A stretch of 64,000 nt of DNA from Bemisia tabaci (Eukaryota; Arthropoda; Insecta; Hemiptera; Aleyrodidae): positions 28,402,218 through 28,466,217 of the forward strand of contig NC_092794.1 of NCBI RefSeq assembly GCF_918797505.1, given 5' to 3'. The position numbers and the translations under genes were made by a program. Under the pieces are notes generated by a model. That model was not told the origin of the DNA. It made no database searches and was given only the letters and a program-made list of their open reading frames with translations. This document shows, one piece after another, positions 48,171 to 58,700 of the stretch (its first letter is position 1; every line of letters starts with the position of its first letter).

Positions 48171-49811
48171 TACCCAAAACCCGTGCATACATGAGCCAGA
48201 ATACGATATTAAATACTTCGGTAACCACACAGCTCGATGCAAATACCACTGCACGCATCACAAAATTTCGTTCCTCTTGAAAAGACCCTCCGGAGCTCAG
48301 AATCAAGCCCTAGGGTAGAAATGAACAAAAACAGGAAATTTCTTAATAAGCATACTAGCACAGCAGTGCGTTTTCCAGGAAGGGATACGGAATACCCTTC
48401 CTCCCTCTTTGCTCCCAGACCACTTACGTTGATCTTCAAAATATGAACCATGGTCGTTGAAAGGAACTATTCCCATTTTCAGATGAGCTGTAAAGCACTT
48501 GAAAAGCAAGGTACCTCACGGCCCATGTGGAAATGCGGGCATGTTCACTTTCAAACGCAATGGGTTCAAATGAGTGCCGGCGAGGCGCGAGGGCAGCGTT
48601 AGCATGTGAGGCGTACAACGCGACGACTCCTTGTTACGATATATTCGGAAGCCATCAATTTCCCCGCCATCTCTTGACCTCCTAGTGTGAAAAATACGAA
48701 ATTCTCTCTCCCTTCCTGTTCCGCTCGAGAACCAGAGTTGGTTTTGTATGCTAACGACTAACGTGAAATGGATTCTTGGAGTCTAGGATGTCTAGAGCAA
48801 AGACAAGAAGAGCAAAAAAAGCCTTGTTGAGCGAAACAAGAAAGCTGAATGCGTGATAATTTTATCTTCTTTCGCACGCGTTGATATTTGAAGGGTGCAT
48901 ATTCAAGAGAGGGTAAGAATCATGGTAAGCTCTTGTTCTCACTGTGTTATTTAATTGGAAATCAGTTTCCTGAGGAAAATGATTATTGCCGTGAGGATAC
49001 GACTACAATTAGAGAGGCAACATTAAGATTACTTATTATTGTAAGTTACGGCTTTTGCAAATAATATTTTCTACCACCTCGGCCCCTCAGCATGGCATGA
49101 CACAAACGATATTGTCGTCATTAATAAATAGAGGAGGGAGTGTCCGCATGCAGGATAAGAGAAGAGTTCCTGACCTTGATAAATGAAGTTCCCAGTAAAC
49201 GATCTGGTCACCGAATACAAGTGGGAGATGATTTAATGAAAATCATTTATATGAGTCAGGCCAAAATGGAGGGTGCGACGCTTACCTGAAATAAAAGAAA
49301 ACCACAAAATTACAATTAAGACAAGCAGACAGCTCCGGCACACGGCTGCCGGATAAGAGGGGGACTCGGTGTTGCATTTGATATTTGAGCATCAATTCTA
49401 TTCTCTCAGCGGAAAAATACGTTTTGAGCGTTCACCACGTTAGTAGTGTGCGCTCTTTCTGGTCGTTTTGCAGCGCGTAATGGATCCATTGGTAAAAGGC
49501 CCGCACTGCTTCATGGGAATCGGCGCCATTTTTCGTGGCGGGAAGCAATACCTAGTTTCTCAATTTTATTTATGTACCATTTCTACCTTTTTTTCCCCCA
49601 TTTGGTCCACTTTATGTAATGCCTGTAGGCTTGTCTTTGAGACATTAATATCTTTACGTTTTAAAACTCTGCAACGCACTTTTATTTAATGACTCTTTTA
49701 AGCATCGTTCAAATTTTTAGTCGTCGGAGATCTAAAAAAATTGTAAGGTACAGAATACCCCTTCACTACATGACCCCTATATTTTACTCTATGATGAAAA
49801 GACATTCCTTG
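48171..49811. other. unannotated
   Basis: Several overlapping short frames (up to 80 codons) on both strands at 48200-48620 and one of 73 codons at 49468 show no domain. No RNA gene is seen. Confidence 0.5.
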
Positions 49812-50123
49812 TACATGGTTATCCAAAATTAACCTACCACCCCTGTAACTAATTTCCAAATTGAGATAGAAAATTGAAACTTTGGCAATGTTCCTCGGTC
49901 TAAAGTAGCAACTTTGTGGTCCCCCCAAAATATTGGGGGCTAACTTTTTTTTTCAAAATGCAACCCCCCTTTTGTGATACTTCATTCGAAAGATAAGAAA
50001 AAGAGAAAATTTTTGGCGCAAACTGCAGGTCAAAATGTTGATTTTTGACAAAATGGCGGAAATTTGGCATCTCCGTTTCTTATCGGCGGATTGGTTGGAA
50101 ACTCAGATTCCAAGGGTTTTTTG

Positions 50124-50604
50124 CAAAGACAATGAATCACGTAGACCGTGCGTTCGGCTCAGTTTAGTACTGGCGGAGCGAAGCAAGTCTCTCGAAGCCC
50201 CATGATGGGCGGGCGGGGAAGGAGAGAGAGCGTGTGTCCCAAGCACTCGAAGAGACCGCAGAGAGGCAATGGAGAATTCATGCCCGCGCTCGGTTTTTCA
50301 CGAACATCTCGTTTAGAGTCCATTTTCAGACAAAATTCCTGGGAAGAAAAGTTTTGGAACACATAATTTTACACCCGAATAGCAATGTTTCATTTTTCCG
50401 AACTAATTATTAACCAAGGAAAAAAGGCTCACAATCAGACAAAAATTCACTGGAGCCGCTACTGCGCATGCGCAGATGTGCGCAACTGGGACACACGAAC
50501 TCATCGATGCGGGTCGGTGCCACCACTCATCACATGCGAATTTTTAAAAGTTGCTTCGCCTTCCGTAACACAGGATGCACGGTCTACATGATTCAATGTC
50601 TTTG
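50124..50604. mobile_element. MITE inside the left outer arm, 481 bp
   Basis: CAAAGACAATGAATCACGTA then GACCGTGC starts it. GCACGGTCTACATGATTCAA then TGTCTTTG ends it. These are 28-bp TIRs with two mismatches. GTTTTTTG (50116-50123) and GTTTTTCG (50605-50612) flank it, an 8-bp near-duplication. The right outer arm near 61845 shows the same locus without the insert. It is non-coding; an 8-bp duplication would suit hAT, but the terminus is not the usual CAGNG. Confidence 0.85.
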
Positions 50605-50809
50605 GTTTTTCGGGACGAGAAAAACGATTCTGTCACTAGTTTTCCAGAAATGTCAGTCTTTTTCAGAATAGCGGCGATTAAAATGGCGGCTTAGAGCGGG
50701 AAGTGGATCATTATAGTAGAGCCCACGAACGATGATCCCTGAGCCGCGGGTATTTCTTGCAAACACTGGCAACAGCGACACCCCGGCCCGGACCGAGTCT
50801 CGGCAACGT

Positions 50810-50899
50810 CCGACTTGGGTCCCGTGGTCCCGTGTCGGTGATTAGGTAACCGACTTGGGTCCCGGTGGACTTTGCTCCCGATCGAGTTGGGTCCCAATG
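50810..50899. repeat. CCGACTTGGGTCCC triplet, left arm
   Basis: Copies lie at 50810, 50850 and (as TCGAGTTGGGTCCC) 50882. The inverted form GGGACCCAAGTCGG occurs three times in the right arm at 60966, 60999 and 61030. Spacing is 30-40 bp on both sides. These could be binding sites of a transposase or a host factor; I know of no match. Confidence 0.7.
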
Positions 50900-51133
50900 G
50901 ACTTTGGTCACTCCTAACGTTAAAGGAAGATATTAGTAAATTCGGCAACCGTGCCTCGCTATGGAATCGCCGAGAAGCAACACAATCTTTTTTCTTTTTA
51001 ATCTTTTATTTTTCTTTTATAGAAAAAACAATACATTTGTTCCTATTCATTTTTATAAATCAGGGAAACAAGGAACGGTCACGTTTTGTGACCTAGTCAG
51101 TACAAATAAAACAATCTAAAAATGACAAGACAC

Positions 51134-51457
51134 TTACGACGGAAGGAACTTTTTAGAAACTAAGCGAACGTATTCAAAACGATTTACTTCTTTGATCAAG
51201 TACTTGGTCATAGTTTCATCTATGAATTTTTTCTTCTTAATGTGTTCAGAAGGTTTAACGGGTGGGGAAGTATCATTGAATTTGATATACGTTTCCGTTT
51301 GAACTTTCACTAAAGCGTTTGCTAATGTAGAAATATTTGGACTTTTACATTTACTATTTGCACAGCACAACCGCTCAACGTTTTTGCTTAGTTTTTCATG
51401 GAAACGGAATTTATAATTGTTAATCACTAATAACTGTTTGCCTTTGGAACTGAACAT
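51134..51457 (-). CDS. FLYWCH-like zinc-finger ORF fragment
   Basis: 107 codons. The start MFSSKGKQLLVINNYKFRF fits the first half of a FLYWCH zinc finger (Phe, Ser-x-x-Gly, Leu-Leu, Tyr-x-Phe). LCCANSKCKS follows where the family has WxC...C, but the Trp is Leu and the closing His-x-His is not clear. A Lys-rich tail follows. The ATG coincides with the end of the inner palindrome, and the palindrome puts a stop three codons upstream. With the palindrome removed, the right flank at 60757 continues open in the same frame for at least 20 codons, so an older ORF seems to have been split. FLYWCH fingers occur in host regulators and in some Mutator-like transposases. It is probably a remnant. Confidence 0.4.
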   Translation of the reverse strand: MFSSKGKQLLVINNYKFRFHEKLSKNVERLCCANSKCKSPNISTLANALVKVQTETYIKFNDTSPPVKPSEHIKKKKFIDETMTKYLIKEVNRFEYVRLVSKKFLPS

Positions 51458-52140
51458 ACAGGGTTATTCAAAAGTTACGCACCACTGGCCATAACTTTAG
51501 TTCTAATTACAATATCGATTTGCGGTTTGTGGCGTCCTTCCTCATATCGAGGGGGAAACTTTTTGAGGTACTTTTCAGTTCTTCACCCCCCCCCCCCAGG
51601 GGGAGGGGGGCGGGGGGCAACTCAAAAATTTTAAATGGCAACCCCCATCATGTGATACATCGTTAGAAAGAGCATGAAAAAAGAAAATTTTTGGCGCAAA
51701 CCGGAAGTCGATCTGACCCCCCTGTCAAAAGTTAGGGGGGTCCAAAGGTTATTTAGGGGGTCCGTACCTTCATTTTATAGAGTAGCTTCGGCGGCTCTTG
51801 GACATACCGTTTCTCTTTTCAAAGAGTCCTCGAATACTCCAAGTCTGATACCGAAGTCAACATATTGCCCCCGGGCCACCACAGCCCCCCCCCCCCCCGT
51901 AGGGGGGGATGGGCCTGTTACAATGAAACATTGCATTATAATGCGAAAAGTCACAGAAGAGCTTCAAACTTAGCATCAAATCCGAGTGGAACTTCTTGCC
52001 AATGTTAACGCAAACGCAGCCTGCGACTTTGAAGTGAGTTTTCAAAACTCTTAGCCCCCTGCCCCCCCCCCCTCATTTTTGGTTGCAGAGCGGGTAAAAA
52101 CCGGGAAATTCACTACAAATAATGCCCGAAACTAATGTCC

Positions 52141-52153
52141 AACTTGAGGAGGA
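52141..52153. repeat. LINE target-site duplication, 5' copy
   Basis: AACTTGAGGAGGA. The identical 13-mer follows the poly-A tail at 59602-59614. The opposite palindrome arm at 60061-60080 holds one uninterrupted copy, confirming a duplication. Confidence 0.95.
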
Positions 52154-53054
52154 GATTGGCAACAGCGCATCGGATCTGTTAGGACCTCGTTCCACCTCGC
52201 TCCAGTGTTTTTGCCGTTCTTTCGTAGTTTTTTCGAACTTTTGTTATGATTGTTTCGAGTCTGTGAACAAGTATAAGTGCGCGGATAAGTGTGAACTCTT
52301 GTTTTAGTGTTTTTCTCCCTTTTGGGGAGAAAAAGTGACTTTTATGACTCTCGGTTTGATTGCGTAATTAGTAGTGACTGGCTAGTATAGTGTTGTTGGT
52401 TTCTCTGTGTGTGCGGAATGATGCCAGATTTACGCGAGATTCTCGCACTTTTCTGGTAGCCGCGCATGCGCATTTGGACTTCAACTTGACAACAAGGACA
52501 CACTTGAACCAATAGCAAGAAACCTCTCTAAACGCATAGACACAATTTTTAGCGATAAACATTAAAACCTTGTCAGATCAGTAAAATGATTATCACCAAA
52601 GTGTTAGCCGAAAAAGATGCCTTGAGCTGCGCATTTCAAACAATCAAGTCCTTATCGGATTAATCAAGTTTATCGGATTGAAACGAACACTTGACTCCTA
52701 CAATTAATCTTTTACGCGATCAATAACATTGACCGTGCTCTTCGCCTGGTCGTTTTTACCGCGACCTACACTACGCGCTGCTTTCTTGTTTATCGTTGCG
52801 AACTCCACGCCGCGCAGCGCAGCGCCGCGCCGCGCCGCACCTCACCGCCGCTGCCGCCCGCCCCGTTACACCCGGGTAATTCAAATTGAAGTACCGCTGC
52901 CACTCACCATACACCGATCGCGCCGACAGCGGAAACTCAAACCCAACGGTCACAACGCACACACCGCCGCATCGCGCCGCGCAGCGCATCGCTTTACTGC
53001 AGGACACGCCACGCACATCTATATCTCCCTTCATATCACCTCGCGCTACCCCTC
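52154..53054 (+). promoter_or_regulatory. 5' UTR / internal promoter region of the LINE
   Basis: About 900 bp. The first 600 bp are AT-balanced. The stretch at 52800-52990 is extremely GC-rich and built of CGCGCCGC/CAGCGC repeats, ending about 65 bp before ORF1. Elements of this type carry an internal promoter at their 5' end, but I cannot point to a defined initiator or downstream element. ORF1's frame remains open upstream of its ATG for at least 20 codons. Confidence 0.5.
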
Positions 53055-55760
53055 ATGAGGAAGTGTATTCTTCACTCGAGGTATTACTGTCCGACATGTA
53101 AATGCTCGGCCCACGATGCAACAGACTGCAGGTCCAAAGAGTGCATCGAATGGAAATATTATCTAAATAACAGGAACAATCAAATGACTTCCAAACCGGT
53201 TAGAGAGGGAATAAACGCTCCGACAATATCGCCACGGAACACGGAAAATCTTCTGAACATTGAAGGAGTTACGGAAGGTGAATCTAGCACCGATCTCCCT
53301 ATTGAGACACTAAAGGAGCAATTAGAGAAAGTTACTCACCATTTGAATGAAAACATTGAAAATCTGAAAAAAGATGAACTAAGCAGTTCAGACGCAAGAC
53401 TTACACAAACTGCAATAGAGATTGGTAAGCAATCCCAGAAAGATCTACTGGAGAAGATTCAACAAAAAGAGAACTCCACCTTAGATAACAATTCTGAAAA
53501 GAAGATGTCAGACAAAGAAAAAGAGAAAGAAATGATGCTGAACCCATCAAACCTTGAACCTGAACAAAACTCCTCAACAAAAACCATGGATATTTTAACA
53601 ATACAAGGAAACGAATTACAAATCACGGAACAAACAATAATAGAATACAAGAAACTGATAACTACTAAAGGAGAACTGCTGAAAAACCAACTACCCACGG
53701 AAACTTCGCTGGAAATTCAAGAAGAGATTAAAAAACTCTATGGAGATCTGGAACAAAAAGAAAAACTAAAAGAACAACAGGAAAAAATAATTACACAAAC
53801 CAGAGACACTATCCTGAAAGAAGAAATTCAGGAGATTGGAATAAAATTAGCACTTCTCTCGGATTCAACTAAGAACAAAAATATGTCTGAAGGAAATCGC
53901 CAAGAAATTTTCGAAGAAATTCAACGCTTGGAAACAACAAAAGAGTTACTTACTCAGAAACTCTCAACATTTAATCCAATAATAGCAAATCAATTCAGGA
54001 CCTCCACGCCTATCATTCAAGACTCTCCCATGGACACAGAAGAGGACAGGAATAGAAAGAGGAACGCATCCAATACAGAAATGAACAGGAGTTTTAGTGA
54101 TACAGACCTGTCACAAACAGCAAAAAAGCTAAAAGACGGCTCTATTACTAGCTTCTTAACCTTTGAACCGCAGACAACGAAAAAGAACAAAAATGAAGAA
54201 GGCTTTACGCAAGTCATTAACAAGCGGAAAAAATCTTATCTAACTAAGAATACTATTAATAACAAACAATCAAAGATAGTCTCAAGTAATTCAAACACAA
54301 AATCTAGTAGAAACCCAGAACTAAAACCCCAACAAAAAGAAACTCAAACAGTCCCCCCTAAGAAACCAACTAATGATAGTAAAGAGACAACAGCACAGAG
54401 CAATCAACAAACGCTTCCCTCAAAACCATCTAATGTCTCAAATAGATCTGGACAACAACAAATGAAGGAAACAAAGAAGAAAGAAGAAGAAAATCTAAAC
54501 TCGTCAGACTCAATCAAGAAGATATGGGAAATGTTTAAAAAAGATCCAATCGATAAAAAACTCAACATCTCCAGCGAGGACTTTGAAACTATAATAAATT
54601 ATTATTTGAAACACCAAAATATAACCTCAGATCTCACCAAAGATAAATCGGAACAGAATACTGTCATAGAAGAAATTCGAAAGATTAATACCAGTAATCA
54701 AGAGAAAATGGAGAAATCTCTGAAACAAATGGAATCGATGATAACAAAAAACACCCAGAAACTGGAACAAAAAATCGCAGATATAAACAAAACAGTTCAT
54801 TATATTGAGAAAACTCAAAAAACGGAAGAAAATAAAGAAAAGGCATCTTGGAGTAGCAAACTCAAGAAGATAGAACATGCTACACAAATTGCAGCAAAGG
54901 ACGAAGGTGGCTTTAATTACAACCTTACCACGCCAAGAGAAATACCGAAATTATTGGCAACAGACATCTGCAGGAAACTACAAGAAACAGCCAACAAAAC
55001 AGGAAACACCAGAGTCAGATTCATAAATATCCTTCAAGATCACAAAGGAGTAAACATCCAGGGAACGTCATTTAACAAAGAAGAAGTAAAGAAAAATCTG
55101 CAAAGCGAACTACAAAAACTGACAGAATCTGAAGAAATCAACACTACAGAAAAATTCCAATCTGAAGTGATGCGAATTTCCGGGCTCAGAAGCAATGTAT
55201 CTGACGAACAGATCTACAGTCTACTGGACGATAATCTCAAAGATCCCAATTTCCCAAAAGAAAAGATTAAACAGAAAGTACATATCTTCCGCAAAGTAAC
55301 TTGTTACACGAACAAAAATAAAATGTTGGTGTATTTGAGAGTCGAAACACCAATATTAGAAAAATTAACCATTCTAGGAACTCTATATTCCTATAGCGAA
55401 AACTGGGGGGTGATACATATATCTCCTATAATTTACGTGACACAATGTCCAAAATGCTTTCAATATGGACACGGACCCATGAAATGCGAACATGATAAGG
55501 TCTGTAAAAGATGTGGGTCCAAAGATCATTTAATAAAAGAATGTAAACAAAAAGAAAAATTCTGCTTCAACTGCAAACATGCTAAGAACGGAAAAGAAAA
55601 AGATCACTCATGCACAGACAGAGAGTGCCCAATCAGACTAGAAGCGTACACAAAAGAGGAGAAAAGATGTTCAAATCAAGCGAGTGCACAAGTATTCAAG
55701 GAAATGATGAACCTACAACTATCATGGGACGCACAATTCGAGGAAAATAACTATGGATAA
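53055..55760 (+). CDS. ORF1 protein (gag-like, nucleic-acid binding)
   Basis: 901 aa, longer than the 400-700 aa usual for R1-clade ORF1. Near the N-terminus, C12-x2-C15-x4-H20-x4-C25 is a canonical CCHC knuckle. Residues 60-650 are Lys/Glu/Gln-rich with coiled-coil-like stretches (about 70-110, 190-300, 540-610). A predicted globular region follows (about 650-790). Three C-terminal knuckles lie at C798-C811, C817-C830 and C837-C858; the third is the longer H-SC...ECP type seen in R1-like ORF1. The protein should form the RNP and chaperone the RNA. The ATG at 53055 is the first in frame that I can support, though no stop lies close upstream. ORF1 overlaps ORF2 by 8 nt. Confidence 0.9.
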   Translation: MRKCILHSRYYCPTCKCSAHDATDCRSKECIEWKYYLNNRNNQMTSKPVREGINAPTISPRNTENLLNIEGVTEGESSTDLPIETLKEQLEKVTHHLNENIENLKKDELSSSDARLTQTAIEIGKQSQKDLLEKIQQKENSTLDNNSEKKMSDKEKEKEMMLNPSNLEPEQNSSTKTMDILTIQGNELQITEQTIIEYKKLITTKGELLKNQLPTETSLEIQEEIKKLYGDLEQKEKLKEQQEKIITQTRDTILKEEIQEIGIKLALLSDSTKNKNMSEGNRQEIFEEIQRLETTKELLTQKLSTFNPIIANQFRTSTPIIQDSPMDTEEDRNRKRNASNTEMNRSFSDTDLSQTAKKLKDGSITSFLTFEPQTTKKNKNEEGFTQVINKRKKSYLTKNTINNKQSKIVSSNSNTKSSRNPELKPQQKETQTVPPKKPTNDSKETTAQSNQQTLPSKPSNVSNRSGQQQMKETKKKEEENLNSSDSIKKIWEMFKKDPIDKKLNISSEDFETIINYYLKHQNITSDLTKDKSEQNTVIEEIRKINTSNQEKMEKSLKQMESMITKNTQKLEQKIADINKTVHYIEKTQKTEENKEKASWSSKLKKIEHATQIAAKDEGGFNYNLTTPREIPKLLATDICRKLQETANKTGNTRVRFINILQDHKGVNIQGTSFNKEEVKKNLQSELQKLTESEEINTTEKFQSEVMRISGLRSNVSDEQIYSLLDDNLKDPNFPKEKIKQKVHIFRKVTCYTNKNKMLVYLRVETPILEKLTILGTLYSYSENWGVIHISPIIYVTQCPKCFQYGHGPMKCEHDKVCKRCGSKDHLIKECKQKEKFCFNCKHAKNGKEKDHSCTDRECPIRLEAYTKEEKRCSNQASAQVFKEMMNLQLSWDAQFEENNYG
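55753..55760 (+). promoter_or_regulatory. ORF1/ORF2 stop-start overlap
   Basis: ATGGATAA contains the ORF2 ATG and the ORF1 TAA, four bases apart. ORF2 is in the +1 frame. Termination-reinitiation at overlapping stop and start codons has been shown for the R1-clade element SART1, so the same route is likely here. No slippery heptamer is visible. Confidence 0.7.
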
Positions 55761-58700
55761 TCACCATCACCAACAATCGAATAGTAAAAATTCTTTTGGA
55801 GTGCTAGGAGAAGATTACTCAAAACCAATTAGGTCCAATGAACTCAAATGCCAACACAATTTAGCAATCTCAACCTGTCAATTCTGCTTCAAATTTCCTT
55901 TCTACGAAAATATCCTAAATATATATTGTCTACACCAACAAGTACAATTTAGATGTAACACCTGCAAAGAAAAATTCCTCCCCATACTTAAAACAAAAAT
56001 AAAAGGGAAATCATACGAAATATACCCGAGAATGCCATATACTTTGAAACAACCAAAAAACCATTTCCCTACAAAAGATTCAACAGAAGAAGAACAGACT
56101 CAAAAAACTATGAAAGTATCTCAAGAATCTTCAGAACATCAAAACTCACAAAGCTCAAGCAAGATAATTTACAATAAAGAGAAAGGATATTTTGAAAGAT
56201 CCAGAGATACAGAAGAACAAAACATAGATCCTAGTATCTATAAAGAAAAAACAGAAGAACCGTCTGGACTAAAGATCGAATCAATAGAAAGACGTCAAGA
56301 AACATCGAAAACACAAAAAAGTGTAAAAATAACAACAAGAAAAAACACGAAATCATTTACAGCAATTATTTGTAATACTAGAGAGATGCCAACGGCATAT
56401 GATCTACTCTACGACTTTGCAAATAGAAAAAAGGCAGGAATAGAAATCTTTACAGAGCCAAACATAAAAAGATCAACCAACGATGGGCATTTTCTAAGCA
56501 AGAATAACCGAACAGCAATAAAAACAAATAGAAATCTAAAAGGTCAGACAGTGCAATGGGAATCCCACGATAATTTTGTCAGTTTTGTATGGAGAGAGAT
56601 TACAATAATAGGATGCTACTTTTCCCCAAACGATTCCAGCGAAACCCTAATAAATGAATTGGAAAACCTAAGCGAAAAAGTACAACAGACTACAGGAGAG
56701 ATAATAATCACTGGAGATTTTAACTGCCGATCCCCGCTATGGGGAGACAAATGTTTAAACACTCGAGGTCGAATTTTAGAAGACTGGATTCTCTCAATGG
56801 ACCTAGTAGCCTGTAATCAATCCACCACTTATACTCCCACTTTTATCAGTAGTCAAGGAGACTCAGTTCCGGACATTATTCTATGCACACCAAGAACCCT
56901 ATCAAAAATCAGAATGGAGATTTCACAAGAAGCAAACCCGAGCGATCATCAATGTATACTTCTCGAATACAACTCCGACAAAAATGAAGAAGAAGTCGAA
57001 TTGAGGAAAGGAGGTTGGATACTAGACCCCAAAAAATACCCAGAATACTCTAAAATCACCCAAGAACTAACTAAACAACAACTACAAATTTCAGAATTAT
57101 CACCTACTATCTGCGAAAAAATAATCATCTCGGCAGCAGATAATGTCTTTACAAGAAGAGACACAATCAAAAAAGACAAGAATCCATACTGGTGGAATTC
57201 AGAAATAGGAAGAGCAAAACGGAAATGTAATAAAAGTAATAGAAAATTAATGAACCTCAGAATAAAGAAAAAAGATACAACAGAAGAACTTAAAAACTTA
57301 CAAGAACTCAAAAAAGACCTAAAGAATAAAATTATGATCTCTAAGCATAATTCATGGAACGAGATAATCAAAGATCTAGACAGAGATATATGGGGCAAGG
57401 GTTATAAAATCTTTAGAAATAAACTTAAACGCCCTACAGGTCATGATACAAACTCACTCACGAAAGAGGAATTACTAGAAGCCATAGACAGATTATTTCC
57501 TGACTACGGCTACATAAAATGGAAGAAAAAATCAATCTCACCAGAAGAAATCCCATTAATAACAAACGAAGAACTCCAATATGCAATCAAAAAACAAAAG
57601 AATCACAAGGCAGCAGGTCCTGATGATATCATACCGATTTTGAGCAAAATTTTCATTAACTCGAACTTTGCAGCATTCAGAAACATGCTAAATGCAATGA
57701 TGCTTCAAAACATCTTCCCAAGAGAATGGAAAACTGCTCGTCTTGCACTAATCCCGAAACCCAACAAGAACAAAACAACTCAGAAGAATTATCGTCCGAT
57801 TTGCATGATCAACTCTTTATCTAAGATTTTTGAACACATTCTAAATCAAAGACTAATTAAAGCATTCACCCCAACAAGAACCCAATTTGGATTCCGCAAA
57901 GGACGAAATACAACAGATGCAATGCAAAACATAAAAGACATCTACGAACATCATATAAATAATAGTGCAACTCAAAAACGACTACTTTTACCATTAAATA
58001 TAGATATAAAGAATGCATTCAACTCTGTAAACTGGGAAGATGTAATTGTAACAATGATAAAAAGACAGATACCACCATATCTAATAGAAATGTTTAAATC
58101 ATACTTTACAAATAGATACTTGGTTTTTTCAGACTTTAAAGTTAAAATTAACTCAGGAGCAGCCCAAGGAGGTTGCTTATCTCCTACCATCTGGATCATA
58201 ATATTTGATGAAATTCTAAATCTCCACACAACACCAGAAGCAGTTAAACAAGCATATGCCGATGACACCCTTCTTCTTATTACAGGCACAGATATATCAG
58301 AAATACAAAGATCAACAAAAACCATCACTCAAACAATAAAAACAGCACTGAAAAAGAAGAAGCTACTTACAGAAGATAGTAAAACAGAGGCGCTCTTATT
58401 ACATGGTCCCAAAAAAGCGAAAGACGTAGAAATATCAGTTGGCGAATCAATCATAAATGCTGGGTCATCTCTGATCTCCCTGGGATTCACTTTAACAGGA
58501 AAGCTCAGGATGACACAACATATAAAAGATGTCTGTTCAAAAGCAAAGAAAATCACCTCACACTATAGACCACTGCTTCCCAATCTTAATGGTCCAGCCT
58601 TCATCCAAAAGAGAATAATGATCCACGCTATGCTTTCCGTCATTTTTTACGGTGTAGCATTTTGGGGTCCCGCTTGTAAATCAAAAGGAAACATAAATGA

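Noticed and set aside
57000..57400. Minus-strand frames inside the LINE ORFs (for example 56949-57398, 57972-58328)
   Set aside because: Shadows of the A-rich ORF2 coding strand.
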